A DNA stretch of 64,000 bases from MWEI01 sp964600235 (lineage in GTDB: Bacteria > Desulfobacterota > Desulfomonilia > UBA1062). Shown here in pieces: positions 41,574 to 49,293 of this stretch. The notes beneath the pieces were generated by a model. It was given only the letters and a program-made list of their open reading frames with translations. It was not told the DNA's origin and ran no database searches. Position 1 is the first letter of the stretch, and each line of letters opens with the position of its first letter. The position numbers were made by a program, and so were the translations under genes. The stretch is from the NCBI GenBank assembly GCA_964600235.1, contig CAZRIV010000005.1, forward strand, positions 143,373 through 207,372, given 5' to 3'.

Positions 41574-41786
41574 TGCTCCGAGTATCTGCAAAAAACCCAG
41601 CGCGTAATTTTTGCAGATACCTGGAGCAAATAAACTGCCAGAATGTGAAAGAATGTAATTTTCAGAAACCTTATTTAGACTGGCTCAGGGAGCTATTTTG
41701 TATGGCAATTGTCTGGTATAAGTCTGTACCGATCTAGGCACCACCACTACAGCATAACCCTTGCCCCGAGTATCTGACAAAGAACA
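41574..41786 (-). repeat. Prophage left end with transposase-type sites L1, L2, L3
   Basis: Read inward (minus strand): L1 TTTGTCAGATACTCGGGGCA at 41781-41762, starting at the sixth base; L2 in inverse orientation (plus strand GCAGATACCTGGAGCA, 41613-41628); L3 GCAGATACTCGGAGCA with six T before it (41595-41574). L1 and L3 are about 188 bp apart. One site at the edge and two more inside, one inverted, is the kind of spacing used by Mu attL. Confidence 0.83.
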
Positions 41787-41791
41787 CTGAA
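41787..41791. repeat. Target-site duplication CTGAA, prophage left flank
   Basis: CTGAA directly follows the terminal ACA of the prophage and equals 3289-3293. Joining the flanks restores TATTGTCTGAACAATA, a dyad with six-base arms that the insertion split. Confidence 0.9.
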
Positions 41792-41838
41792 CAATAATAA
41801 AGGGTTCTGCAGTTAGGCTTGCCCCGGCCTTGGAGGCC

Positions 41839-41874
41839 TTGACAGAGAGGGCCCCGTGTATTATTGAAAATAAT
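41839..41874 (+). promoter_or_regulatory. fur promoter with Fur-type box over the -10 and start
   Basis: ATTATTGAAAATAAT (41860-41874) is a dyad with perfect six-base arms ending at the base before the fur ATG. It overlaps TATTAT (41859-41864), a possible -10, with TTGACA at 41839-41844 as -35; the 14-base spacer is short. Together they suggest autoregulation of fur-feoAB. The prophage ends about 50 bases upstream, leaving this promoter whole. Confidence 0.6.
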
Positions 41875-42384
41875 ATGCAACTAGGACACCTCAAACCATC
41901 GTGCTCGACCTGTTCTCCCAATGGCACTTGTGTCGATAAATTAAGCTCTATTTTGAGTTCTTCCGGAGGGAGGCTGACAAAAGAACGCCTGTCCTTATTG
42001 CGAATTGTTTGCGATATAGAGGGTCACTTTCACCCCTACCAGGTGCGAGACCTCCTGAAGGAACAGGGATACCCCCTGTCCCTGACGACCGTGTACCGGA
42101 ACCTGTCCCTGCTTGTCCAGGCGGGCATCATCCGCAGGACAAGCGTGAACGGCGATATCGGGACGGGCGGGGCCCGGTATGAGCATATCTGGGACCACGA
42201 GCACCACGACCACCTCATCTGCTCGCGCTGCGGCAGGACCATCGAGTTTTCGTATCCGGCCATCGAGGTCCTCCAGGAGGCAGTGGCCAAGGAACACGGG
42301 TTCATCCTGGAAGGCCACCACCTGGAACTGACCGGCGTCTGTCCCGAGTGCAGGGCGCATGAGGGCACAAGGAGCGCCTCATGA
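41875..42384 (+). CDS. fur: Fur-family metal-dependent repressor
   Basis: A 169-residue protein from ATG 41875. The N-terminus carries an extra cysteine-rich stretch (CSTCSPNGTC), then the Fur winged helix (LTKERLSLLRIVCDIEGHFHPYQVRDLLKEQGYPLSLTTVYRNLSLLVQAGIIRR) and metal sites: EHIWDHEHHDHLIC and two CxxC pairs (CSRC, CPEC) for structural zinc. Since feoA and feoB follow in overlap, iron is the likely signal, though PerR or Zur cannot be excluded by eye. No Shine-Dalgarno is visible; the mRNA may be leaderless or an internal TTG may be used. Confidence 0.85.
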   Translation: MQLGHLKPSCSTCSPNGTCVDKLSSILSSSGGRLTKERLSLLRIVCDIEGHFHPYQVRDLLKEQGYPLSLTTVYRNLSLLVQAGIIRRTSVNGDIGTGGARYEHIWDHEHHDHLICSRCGRTIEFSYPAIEVLQEAVAKEHGFILEGHHLELTGVCPECRAHEGTRSAS

Positions 42385-42734
42385 CAGCGCGTGACTATAA
42401 GGCCGCCATGCCGGTGACGCAGCCGCGCCACGATGCCGGGGATTCCCCGGCAGGCACCCTCGATTCCACAAAACATGTTATGAAGGAACAACCATTGACG
42501 ATCCTTGACATGAAAGAAGACGAAACGGCATTCATCAGCGCCATCACCGGCGGCAGGCACATGAAGGCACGCCTGGACGGGCTTGGCATCCGTGCGGGAA
42601 AACGAATCCGGCTCATCAGCACCGCACCGTTTAAAGGCCCTCTCCTTGTTGAAGACATCTCGACAGGGGCAAGGGTCATGATCGGCCGCGGCATGGCTGC
42701 ATCCGTGGAGGTGCGCCATCAAGGCCCCTCGTGA
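42381..42734 (+). CDS. feoA: FeoA iron transport accessory protein
   Basis: A 117-residue protein with the SH3-like FeoA domain in residues ~35-115 (LTILDMKEDETAFISAITGGRHMKARLDGLGIRAGKRIRLIS, LLVEDISTGARVMIGRGMAASVEV). ATG 42381 overlaps the fur stop and has AAGGAG 6 bases before it; this leaves an unusual N-terminal tail of ~33 residues, so ATG 42480 is an alternative start. Its last 15 bases overlap the start of feoB. Confidence 0.88.
   Translation: MTARDYKAAMPVTQPRHDAGDSPAGTLDSTKHVMKEQPLTILDMKEDETAFISAITGGRHMKARLDGLGIRAGKRIRLISTAPFKGPLLVEDISTGARVMIGRGMAASVEVRHQGPS
42707..42720 (+). promoter_or_regulatory. Shine-Dalgarno GGAGG with ATC codon: proposed non-canonical feoB start
   Basis: GGAGG at 42707-42711 lies six bases before ATC 42718-42720. 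From the in-frame stop at 42679 to the P-loop there is no ATG, GTG or TTG in the feoB frame. ATC (like the ATT start of infC) is the best-placed initiation codon; the other option is a +1 shift from feoA near GGC CCC TCG TGA. Confidence 0.5.
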
Positions 42735-44655
42735 AGAACTTGTCATAGCCCTGGCCGGGCAGCCCAACTGTGGCAAATCCACCCTCTTCAACGCTGTGGC
42801 GGGATTCAAGGTCAATACCGGAAATTTTGCCGGCACCACGGTTTCCTTCACCGAGACGAAGGTGTTCATGGGCGGAGAGACCTTCAGGCTCATCGACCTG
42901 CCCGGCACCTATTCCATCTCATCGCAGGACCTTGCGGAAAAGGAGGCGCGGGACTACCTGCTCTCCGGCAACGTGGATGTCATCATCAATGTGCTCGACA
43001 CGTCGATCCTGGCCCGTTCCCTTGAGCTCACCATACAGCTTCTTGAGATGAACATACCCATGGTCATGGCGCTCAACATGTTCGACGAGGCCCTGGAAAA
43101 GGGGACCGCCATCGACCTGGCAGCACTGAAAAAGCTCACCGGCGTGGAGGCCTACCCGGTCATCGCCGTGGAGGGGAGCGGGGTGCGCGAGGTCTTCGAT
43201 GCCGCACTTCGCGTGGCAGGCGAGGGCTTCAACCCCGTGAATCCCGTCTACGACCGGGACGTGGAGCAGTGCATTGCCGAAATTGAAGAACGCTACCCGA
43301 AAGACCTGAGGATTGCCTTCCCCGTGGACGAGCGGTTCGTGATCGTCAGGCTCCTGGAGATGGACCAGGAGTTCGAGACGGCAGCTGCTGAGATCGATCC
43401 GGGGTTCCTCAGGTTCGTACAGCAAAAGCGCAAAGACCTGGCCGAGATGCACAACTGGCCCGAATCCGGCGTGTTCGCCTCCCACCGGCATGCCATCGTG
43501 TTCGACCTCTTCGAAAACGTGGCCAGGATCACCCATAAGCACACCCTGAGCCTGAAGGAACGCATCGACCGCTTCATCATCAACCCGGTTGGCGGCCTGG
43601 CGGCCATCGTGGGCCTGCTTTTCTTCATGTTCTTCGCGTCATTCGAACTGGGAGATATCATCTCGGGCCTCATTGAATCACCGCTCGATGCCCTGGGACA
43701 GAGTCTCGCCGGAATGGCGGACGGGCTTGCCGCGGTGGCCGTTTCCGGACTCTACGACGGGTTCGTCTCGGGCATAGGGATCGTGCTGCCCTATCTGCTG
43801 CCGCTCCTCGTCCTCATGGCCATCCTGGAGGACTCCGGGCTCCTGCCGCGCATCGCCTTCATGGTGGACGGACTGCTCCACCGCTTCGGCCTGCACGGTA
43901 AGTCGGCCATCCCCATCATCTTAGGCTACGGGTGCAACGTGCCCGCCATCATGGCGGCACGGAACATGGAATACGAGCGCGACCGCATCATCACCATGCT
44001 CATCGTCCCATTCATCGCCTGCTCTGCGCGCACCGTGGTGATCCTGGCCCTGGCGGGGAAATACCTGGGGGGGGCCGTAACCACAGGCATTTATCTCGGG
44101 AACATCCTGATAACCCTTGCCGTCTCGCTCTTCATATCCAGGCTGCAGACCCGGGAAGCCCCGGGCATCATCATGGACGTGCCGCCGCTGCGCAGGCCTT
44201 ACGCCGGCCTGGTGGCGAAAAAGGCGTGGTGGAGGCTCAGGGAATTCATGGTCTTCGCCTGGCCGGTCATCATAGTGTCGAGCCTGGTTCTGGCCTTCAT
44301 TACGCACATGGGCATGGACAGGATCGTGAACAGCCTTTTCTCGCCCCTTACCTCGGGCATCCTCATGCTGCCCGACCAGACGGGAATTACCCTGTTCCTG
44401 GGCATCTTCCGCAAGGAACTCACGCTGGTCATGCTGAACCAGGCATTGGGGACCCATGACGTTTCCATGGTACTCTCGTCCGGACAGATCCTGGTGCTCG
44501 TGGTCTTCACTGTCCTGTACATCCCCTGCATCGCCACCATCTCAACGCTCTGGAAGGAGGGCGGGTGGAAGGTGGCCCTGTATTCGGTGGGACTGAACAC
44601 CGCTGTGGCCCTCCTGGTGGCCGGCGGTATTGCGCAGGTCATGAGGTTCCTTTAG
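42718..44655 (+). CDS. feoB: FeoB ferrous iron transporter
   Basis: A 645-residue protein if started at ATC 42718. The G domain has G1 GQPNCGKS at 14-21, G3 DLPGTYS and G4 NMFD; a helical guanine-dissociation region follows to ~260. The membrane part includes the two Gate motifs (LPYLLPLLVLMAILEDSGLLPRIAF, ILGYGCNVPAIMAARNMEY) with the conserved cysteine, and ends AQVMRFL. The first ordinary start, GTG 42796, would delete the P-loop and so cannot be right. The transporter moves Fe2+ through the inner membrane, powered or gated by GTP. Confidence 0.88.
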   Translation: MKAPREELVIALAGQPNCGKSTLFNAVAGFKVNTGNFAGTTVSFTETKVFMGGETFRLIDLPGTYSISSQDLAEKEARDYLLSGNVDVIINVLDTSILARSLELTIQLLEMNIPMVMALNMFDEALEKGTAIDLAALKKLTGVEAYPVIAVEGSGVREVFDAALRVAGEGFNPVNPVYDRDVEQCIAEIEERYPKDLRIAFPVDERFVIVRLLEMDQEFETAAAEIDPGFLRFVQQKRKDLAEMHNWPESGVFASHRHAIVFDLFENVARITHKHTLSLKERIDRFIINPVGGLAAIVGLLFFMFFASFELGDIISGLIESPLDALGQSLAGMADGLAAVAVSGLYDGFVSGIGIVLPYLLPLLVLMAILEDSGLLPRIAFMVDGLLHRFGLHGKSAIPIILGYGCNVPAIMAARNMEYERDRIITMLIVPFIACSARTVVILALAGKYLGGAVTTGIYLGNILITLAVSLFISRLQTREAPGIIMDVPPLRRPYAGLVAKKAWWRLREFMVFAWPVIIVSSLVLAFITHMGMDRIVNSLFSPLTSGILMLPDQTGITLFLGIFRKELTLVMLNQALGTHDVSMVLSSGQILVLVVFTVLYIPCIATISTLWKEGGWKVALYSVGLNTAVALLVAGGIAQVMRFL

Positions 44656-44676
44656 CTGGTTTCTGAGCCTGAGTGG

Positions 44677-45069
44677 TTATTCTCCCGGCTTGGCACCCGG
44701 GTTGTCGATATCCAGTTTGGCTGTACTGCTCCCGAAGAAGTTGCATGTGCCGGTTACCTCTATCACATCGCCCTTCGCAGCCGGAAAACTGTACGTATAG
44801 GTGAAACTTGTCTTGTCAGCCTGGCTTTCGTAGAGATTGCTGCTCACGAGTGTGCCGTTTTTCTTGATCTCCACCTGTTTGACGTAGTGCATGGTGGGGG
44901 CTATCGTGTTGTGGGTGATCGTCACCGTGAGCGTCATGGAGGCAGAATCGTAGCTGAGCTGGATATCCTGGGGGGCATGGGCGCTGGCGCCGGTGGTGAA
45001 ACACAGCAGCGCTGCCAGTACGACGGACGTGAACAGAACCAGGTTAACGGATAATCGATGGGGATTCAT
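44677..45069 (-). CDS. Periplasmic superoxide-reductase-like protein with incomplete iron site
   Basis: Start at ATG 45069 behind AAGGAGGAG; 130 residues. Signal peptide ends near ASA (28-30). The mature part resembles the desulfoferrodoxin/neelaredoxin beta barrel: H53 in THNTIAP, H61 in MHYVKQVEI, NGTLV, TYSFPAAKGDVIEV and C109 in TCNFFG. In superoxide reductases the last motif is CNxHG with a histidine ligand; here that histidine is phenylalanine. So it may bind iron differently or have another role. It is convergent with feoAB. Confidence 0.5.
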   Translation of the reverse strand: MNPHRLSVNLVLFTSVVLAALLCFTTGASAHAPQDIQLSYDSASMTLTVTITHNTIAPTMHYVKQVEIKKNGTLVSSNLYESQADKTSFTYTYSFPAAKGDVIEVTGTCNFFGSSTAKLDIDNPGAKPGE

Positions 45070-45193
45070 CAATGTTCTCTCCTCCTTTTCAGTCGGGCAA
45101 ACCCTGCACGGCTTCAGCCATCATACCATGCCTGTCGAGTTGTGGGAAGATTGCCCTGCGGCCCTGCATGCCTCAAGATTCAAAGGCTGCTCT

Positions 45194-45210
45194 ATTGATT
45201 TAAAATCAAT
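45194..45210. promoter_or_regulatory. 17-bp dyad between two minus-strand genes
   Basis: ATTGATTT and AAATCAAT surround one base. It lies 42 bases after the stop of the methyltransferase gene and 125 bases before the superoxide-reductase-like gene. It could be an operator (AT-rich like Fur or PerR boxes) or part of a stem after the upstream gene. Evidence does not choose. Confidence 0.35.
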
Positions 45211-45251
45211 GCTCATCATACTTACATGTGGCTCGCCAGGAGAGGCTGTCA

Positions 45252-45854
45252 TCACTTCCAGTAAGGCCAGAACCCGGAACTTGTGATTAATTCCAGAAGC
45301 TCCCAGAGCAGATAGGCCCAGATGAACCACATGGAACCAAGTATTCCTTTGCGGATGTACACGGTGTTCACCGAGATTGTTTCCGGTTCGCTGTACAGGC
45401 TGAAGTTGGGGAACCAGCGCGGCGTACGTGCCAGGTATTCGGAATATTCAGGGCCGAACAATGTGGAGAGCCTCCTCTCCTCTTTTTTCACGACATACTG
45501 GTAATAGGCCATGAACAGCACTGCGAGAAGCAGTGCCAGTAATGGATTCTCCACAGTCAATCCCAGGCCGACCGCGCCAATAAAGCTGAACACGTACAGG
45601 GGATTGCGCACAACTGAGTAAGGCCCGAAGGTCATGAGGACATCATTCTTCTTACCTCCGACAAAGATCAGGCACCAGATACGGCCCAGGGTTGCGGCAA
45701 CAAGGAACACAAGTCCTATCATTTCGCACATCTCCAAGATGAACCGGGGGAAGTACTCCGGCGGATGATTGAAGAGGACATACAACACCAGGGTGGCGAT
45801 GATAATCCTGGTTAAGATTATACGATTGGTGCTCGAAAACACTTTCTCAAACAT
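45252..45854 (-). CDS. Isoprenylcysteine carboxyl methyltransferase-family membrane protein
   Basis: A 200-residue membrane protein with four to five hydrophobic segments and the family signature GPYSVVRNPLYVFSFIG, then KKEERRLSTLFGPEYSEYLARTPRW, which binds S-adenosylmethionine in ICMT and phospholipid N-methyltransferases. The bacterial substrate is unknown; lipids or small thiols are possible. It is a single gene with about 290 bases of non-coding DNA upstream. Confidence 0.8.
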   Translation of the reverse strand: MFEKVFSSTNRIILTRIIIATLVLYVLFNHPPEYFPRFILEMCEMIGLVFLVAATLGRIWCLIFVGGKKNDVLMTFGPYSVVRNPLYVFSFIGAVGLGLTVENPLLALLLAVLFMAYYQYVVKKEERRLSTLFGPEYSEYLARTPRWFPNFSLYSEPETISVNTVYIRKGILGSMWFIWAYLLWELLELITSSGFWPYWK

Positions 45855-46141
45855 GTGCTGTCCTTTAATGAAATGTCAGATGCCCGGCATGAACAATGCC
45901 GGTAAAAACCCGCTTCCGGCTGTATACCATTTTAGGGCCTGATAAGCAGCTATTATACTACAATACATGATGTGTTCAGCAATGCCATTCAATAATGAAC
46001 ACATGTGCAAACAGATCATTCGCGCTGAATCTCATGAGATCAGACATGGACCTTATAAGATCGTGATCGTGGACTGCGTCATGGCGCAGGTCATGAGGTT
46101 TCTGTAACCGTTATAAAACTTCGTATCGGCTACGGGGTCCC
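45855..46141. other. Intergenic region with an inverted repeat and a feoB-like 3' fragment
   Basis: TGTGTTCA (45971-45978) and TGAACACA (45996-46003) form an eight-base inverted repeat with a 17-base middle. From 46085 the sequence GCGCAGGTCATGAGGTT repeats the 3' end of feoB (44632 onward), encoding AQVMRFL and a stop. A 34-codon frame (46003-46107) ends with this fragment, but there is no ribosome-binding site and no wider similarity. Confidence 0.5.
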
Positions 46142-47065
46142 TCACGGGGCCTGGAACAGCCAGGTGGAGAGGTAGCGCTCCCCGGAATCAGGCAGCAGGA
46201 CCACGATGGTCTTACCCTCCGCCTCCGGCCTTTTTGCCACCTCAAGGGCCGCCCACATGGCCGCACCGCTCGATATGCCCACCAGGATCCCCTCCTGCCC
46301 GGCCAGGGCGCGGGCCGTACGACCGGCATCATCACTGTCCACCAGGATGACCTCATCCAAGATCCCCCTGTTCAGGATGTCGGGCACAAACCCGGCGCCG
46401 ATGCCCTGGATCCTGTGGGGACCGGGCTTGCCTCTGGTGAGCACCGGCGAGTCCATGGGCTCGATGCCCATGATCTTCACAAGAGGGTTCCTGGCCTTGA
46501 GGACCTCCCCCACCCCGGTGATGGTGCCCCCGGTGCCGATGCCGGCGACGAAGTAGTCCACAGCTCCTTGCGTGTCCCTCCAGATCTCTTCGGCCGTGGT
46601 CTCCCGGTGGGCCATTGGGTTGGCCTTGTTCTTGAACTGCTGGGGCATGAAGCTGTTCCTTGTCTGGCCGCAGAGCTCCTCGGCCTTCTCCACAGCGCCC
46701 CTCATGCCTTTTGCGCCTTCCGTGAGCACGAGCTTTGCCCCCAGGATGGTCAGGAGCTGGCGCCGCTCCATGCTCATGGTCTCGGGCATCGCCAGGATGA
46801 GCCGGTAGCCTTTTGCGGCGCAGACAAAGGCCAGCCCGATGCCCGTATTGCCGCTGGTGGGTTCGATGATGACGGTGTCCCTGTTGATGAGCCCCTGCCT
46901 CTCGGCAGCCTCGATCATGGCCACACCGATGCGGTCCTTGACGCTACTGAGCGGGTTGAAGGATTCCATCTTGGCGAGCACCGTCGCACCCAGCCCCTCG
47001 GTGAGGCGGTTGATCCTCACCAGGGGCGTATTTCCCACGGTCCTGGTGATGTCGTCGTATATCAT
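46142..47065 (-). CDS. cysK: Cysteine synthase (O-acetylserine sulfhydrylase)
   Basis: A 307-residue PLP enzyme that makes cysteine from O-acetylserine and sulfide. PLP lysine is K43 (NPLSSVKDRIG), the phosphate/substrate loop is PTSGNTG, the glycine-rich loop is GIGTGGTITG and the C-terminal serine motif is PDSGERYLSTWLF. Start at ATG 47065 with GAGGAGGTG 5 bases upstream. It follows the O-acetylhomoserine sulfhydrylase gene by 13 bases, so both are one operon with the Rrf2 regulator. Confidence 0.93.
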   Translation of the reverse strand: MIYDDITRTVGNTPLVRINRLTEGLGATVLAKMESFNPLSSVKDRIGVAMIEAAERQGLINRDTVIIEPTSGNTGIGLAFVCAAKGYRLILAMPETMSMERRQLLTILGAKLVLTEGAKGMRGAVEKAEELCGQTRNSFMPQQFKNKANPMAHRETTAEEIWRDTQGAVDYFVAGIGTGGTITGVGEVLKARNPLVKIMGIEPMDSPVLTRGKPGPHRIQGIGAGFVPDILNRGILDEVILVDSDDAGRTARALAGQEGILVGISSGAAMWAALEVAKRPEAEGKTIVVLLPDSGERYLSTWLFQAP

Positions 47066-47078
47066 GCGTGCACCTCCT

Positions 47079-48362
47079 CTAGGCCTTTCCCAACGCCCGG
47101 CCGATGTCCGCGATGATGTCGCCCACGTGCTCGATGCCGATGGAGAGCCGTATGAAGTCGGACGTGACGCCGGTGGCGAGGCGTTCCTCTTCGGTGAGCT
47201 GCTGGTGCGTGGTGGTGGCCGGGTGGATGGCGAGCGTCTTGGCATCTCCGATGTTGGCCAGGTGGGAGACGAGCTCGAGGCCCTCGATGAATCTCCTGCC
47301 CGCCTGTGACCCTCCCTTGATGCCGAACCCGATAATGGCTCCAGCCCCTTTGGGGAGGTACTTTTGGACCTTGGCATATTCCGGGCTGGACTGCAGGCCC
47401 GGGTAGTTGACCCATGAGACCTTCCCATGCCTTTCAAGGAATTCGGCCACGGCCAGCGCGTTCTCGGCATGCCTGGGCATGCGCAGGTGGAGGGTCTCGA
47501 GCCCCTGCAGGAACAGGAAGGCATTAAACGGTGACAGCGCAGGTCCCAGGTCACGGAGCAGCGTGACCCTTGCCTTGGTGATATATGCCTGGGGTCCCAG
47601 CGCCTCGAAGAAATTGAGGCCGTGGTAGCTGGGATCGGGGTCCGTGATGAGGGGAAACTTCCCTCCTGCCCAGTCGAACCGGCCCGAATCCACGATGATG
47701 CCGCCGATGGAGGTGCCGTGGCCGCCGATGAATTTCGTCGCCGAGTAGACCGCGATGTCCACGCCGTGGTCGAAAGGCCTCAGGAGGTACGGGCTCACGG
47801 TATTGTCGAGGATGAAGGGCACCCCTGCCTGGTGGGCCACGGCGGCCACTGCCTCGAGGTCTGTCACATCGAGCTTGGGGTTGCCGATTGCTTCGGCATA
47901 GACCGCCCTGGTCTTCGGCCCCATGGCCTTTTTCAGTGCATCGGGGCTCGCAGACGGCACGAACTTCACCGTGATCCCCATGCGGGGCATTGTGTGGCGG
48001 AAAAGGTTGTAGGTGCCGCCGTAGAGGTTGTCCATGGACACGATCTCGTCGCCTGCCCTGGCGATGTTCAGCAGGGCCAGCGTAATGGCCGACTGGCCGC
48101 TGGCGACGGCCAGGGCAGAGATGCCGCCGTCAATGAGGGCCATGCGCTTCTCCAGCACATCCGTGGTGGGGTTCATGATCCGGGTGTAGATGTTGCCGGG
48201 CTCTTTCAGGGCAAAGAGGTTTGCCGCATGCCCTGTGTCCCTGAACTGGTAGGATGTGGTCTGGTATATGGGCACCGCCCGGGCCCCGGTGGCGGGGTCG
48301 GGCTCCTGGCCGCCGTGCAGCAGCAGCGATTCCGTCCTTAATTGTCTGTCAATGGTACTCAT
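47079..48362 (-). CDS. metY: O-acetylhomoserine sulfhydrylase (MetY type)
   Basis: A 427-residue Cys/Met-metabolism PLP enzyme. PLP lysine is K210 in YSATKFIGGHG; other marks are TTSYQFRDTGHAANLFALKEPGNIYTRIMNPTTDVLE, SGQSAITLALLN, LYGGTYNLF and the C-terminal THQQLTEEERLATGVTSDFIRLSIGIE. The length (~430) and the LITDPDPSYHG segment favour O-acetylhomoserine sulfhydrylase over cystathionine gamma-synthase. It incorporates sulfide into homocysteine. AGGAGG precedes the ATG. Confidence 0.92.
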   Translation of the reverse strand: MSTIDRQLRTESLLLHGGQEPDPATGARAVPIYQTTSYQFRDTGHAANLFALKEPGNIYTRIMNPTTDVLEKRMALIDGGISALAVASGQSAITLALLNIARAGDEIVSMDNLYGGTYNLFRHTMPRMGITVKFVPSASPDALKKAMGPKTRAVYAEAIGNPKLDVTDLEAVAAVAHQAGVPFILDNTVSPYLLRPFDHGVDIAVYSATKFIGGHGTSIGGIIVDSGRFDWAGGKFPLITDPDPSYHGLNFFEALGPQAYITKARVTLLRDLGPALSPFNAFLFLQGLETLHLRMPRHAENALAVAEFLERHGKVSWVNYPGLQSSPEYAKVQKYLPKGAGAIIGFGIKGGSQAGRRFIEGLELVSHLANIGDAKTLAIHPATTTHQQLTEEERLATGVTSDFIRLSIGIEHVGDIIADIGRALGKA

Positions 48363-48407
48363 TAAAGCCTCCTGACTGTCTCTATTCGCTTAGACATATT
48401 GTAAGCA

Positions 48408-48494
48408 TCACGCCCTGTATTCAAGCATGCTGCGGATGTACAACCTGGACCCGTACATGACCTCGTGAGGCAGGGTGATCTCGTGCTTCACCAT
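48408..48494 (-). CDS. Possible 28-residue peptide between Rrf2 gene and metY
   Basis: Frame MVKHEITLPHEVMYGSRLYIRS... begins at ATG 48494, five bases after the Rrf2 stop, and ends at 48408. The composition is protein-like, but there is no good ribosome-binding site and no known relative. It could be a small gene of the operon or chance. Confidence 0.28.
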   Translation of the reverse strand: MVKHEITLPHEVMYGSRLYIRSMLEYRA

Positions 48495-48498
48495 CTCA

Positions 48499-48945
48499 TC
48501 AGATGTGGTACATGCCCGCATCCTGCGCCTTTTCCCTGGTCTTCCTGAGCATGTCTTCCAGGGTGACGGAGCCAAGCGTCTGTGCAATCCTGTCGGAGAG
48601 GTCACTCCAGAGATCTCGGCTCGCGCAGGTGCCCGAGCGCGGGCAGGCAGACGGGTTCTTCACGCAGTCCACCAGGCAGGTATCCCCCTCCAGGACGTCG
48701 ACGATCTCCTTGAGGGTGATGGCGCAGGGCTGCTTCGCCAGGGTGTAACCGCCACGGGCACCCCGGGTGGAGGTGACGAAACCCGCTGCCTTGAGCGGTA
48801 TGATGATGAGGCTGAGGTATTTTTCCGAGATCTCCTCTTGGCTGGCAATGTCCCTGAGGAAGACCTGTCCCCTGCCGCCCTTGAGCGCCTGCGCAAGCTC
48901 CAGCATGAGCCTGACCCCGTACCGTGACCGCGTGGATAGTTTCAT
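48499..48945 (-). CDS. Rrf2-family regulator of the cysteine/methionine operon
   Basis: A 148-residue Rrf2 protein from ATG 48945. The winged helix (MKLSTRSRYGVRLMLELA, IASQEEISEKYLSLIIIPLKAAGFVTSTRGARGGYTLA) is followed by four cysteines, C90, C94, C101 and C107, in the place where IscR binds [2Fe-2S]. It heads the metY-cysK operon, so it may act as an Fe-S or sulfur-status sensor (CymR/IscR-like). Two TATTACTA copies 11 bp apart (48967-48974, 48978-48985) upstream are candidate operators. Confidence 0.87.
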   Translation of the reverse strand: MKLSTRSRYGVRLMLELAQALKGGRGQVFLRDIASQEEISEKYLSLIIIPLKAAGFVTSTRGARGGYTLAKQPCAITLKEIVDVLEGDTCLVDCVKNPSACPRSGTCASRDLWSDLSDRIAQTLGSVTLEDMLRKTREKAQDAGMYHI

Positions 48946-49293
48946 ATGGCAACCTTTAATTACTTCTATTACTATCGTATTACTAGTATATGCCTTTGGG
49001 GGCACGGCCTTGTCAAGGGTTTCCAGGCAGGCGCACGACCGTCATCGAGACAGGGGATCTACCAGCCAGGCTATGGCGGAATATTTCCTCAATCAAATGG
49101 AAAAACATCACCGCAGCCCTGCCATCAGAGACCGAATACCTGTAGATGTTGAGGACGCCATGTACTGTAAGGTGAGTTTACCCTTTAGTTCTCACAGCCT
49201 ATACGGCCGCGAATAAGCATTGAAAGTCCGATTGACTCGCTATTACAGTTACTATATTCTTCTCATATTAATTAAATAAGGAGACATTTACAC
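48946..49293. other. Divergent intergenic region
   Basis: It holds the TATTACTA direct repeats next to the Rrf2 gene and an AT-rich stretch with TTGACT at 49233-49238 and TATATT about 15 bases on, a possible promoter of the lipoprotein gene. Nothing in the middle (about 49010-49200) was recognised. Confidence 0.45.

Larger units (their letters stand above)
3294..41786 (-). mobile_element. Complete Mu-like transposable prophage, 38,493 bp
   Basis: The element begins TG and ends CA, has matched terminal transposase sites beginning at the sixth base of each end, and is flanked by the 5-bp duplication CTGAA. It encodes a MuA-type DDE transposase, MuB-type ATPase, Ner-like regulator, GemA, lysis genes, a Mu-type head module and a siphophage-type tail module. 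The left (early) end is at 41786 and the right end at 3294. The size is close to that of Mu (about 37 kb). No interrupted essential gene was seen, so it may be functional. No serine or tyrosine integrase is present. Confidence 0.93.

Noticed and set aside
41270..41737. 155-codon plus-strand frame at the prophage left end
   Set aside because: It runs through the transposase sites L2 and L3 and through AT-rich non-coding DNA, with biased composition and no known pattern.
42796..44655. feoB started at GTG 42796
   Set aside because: This start removes the G1 P-loop GQPNCGKS, which is present in frame just upstream, so the gene must begin earlier.
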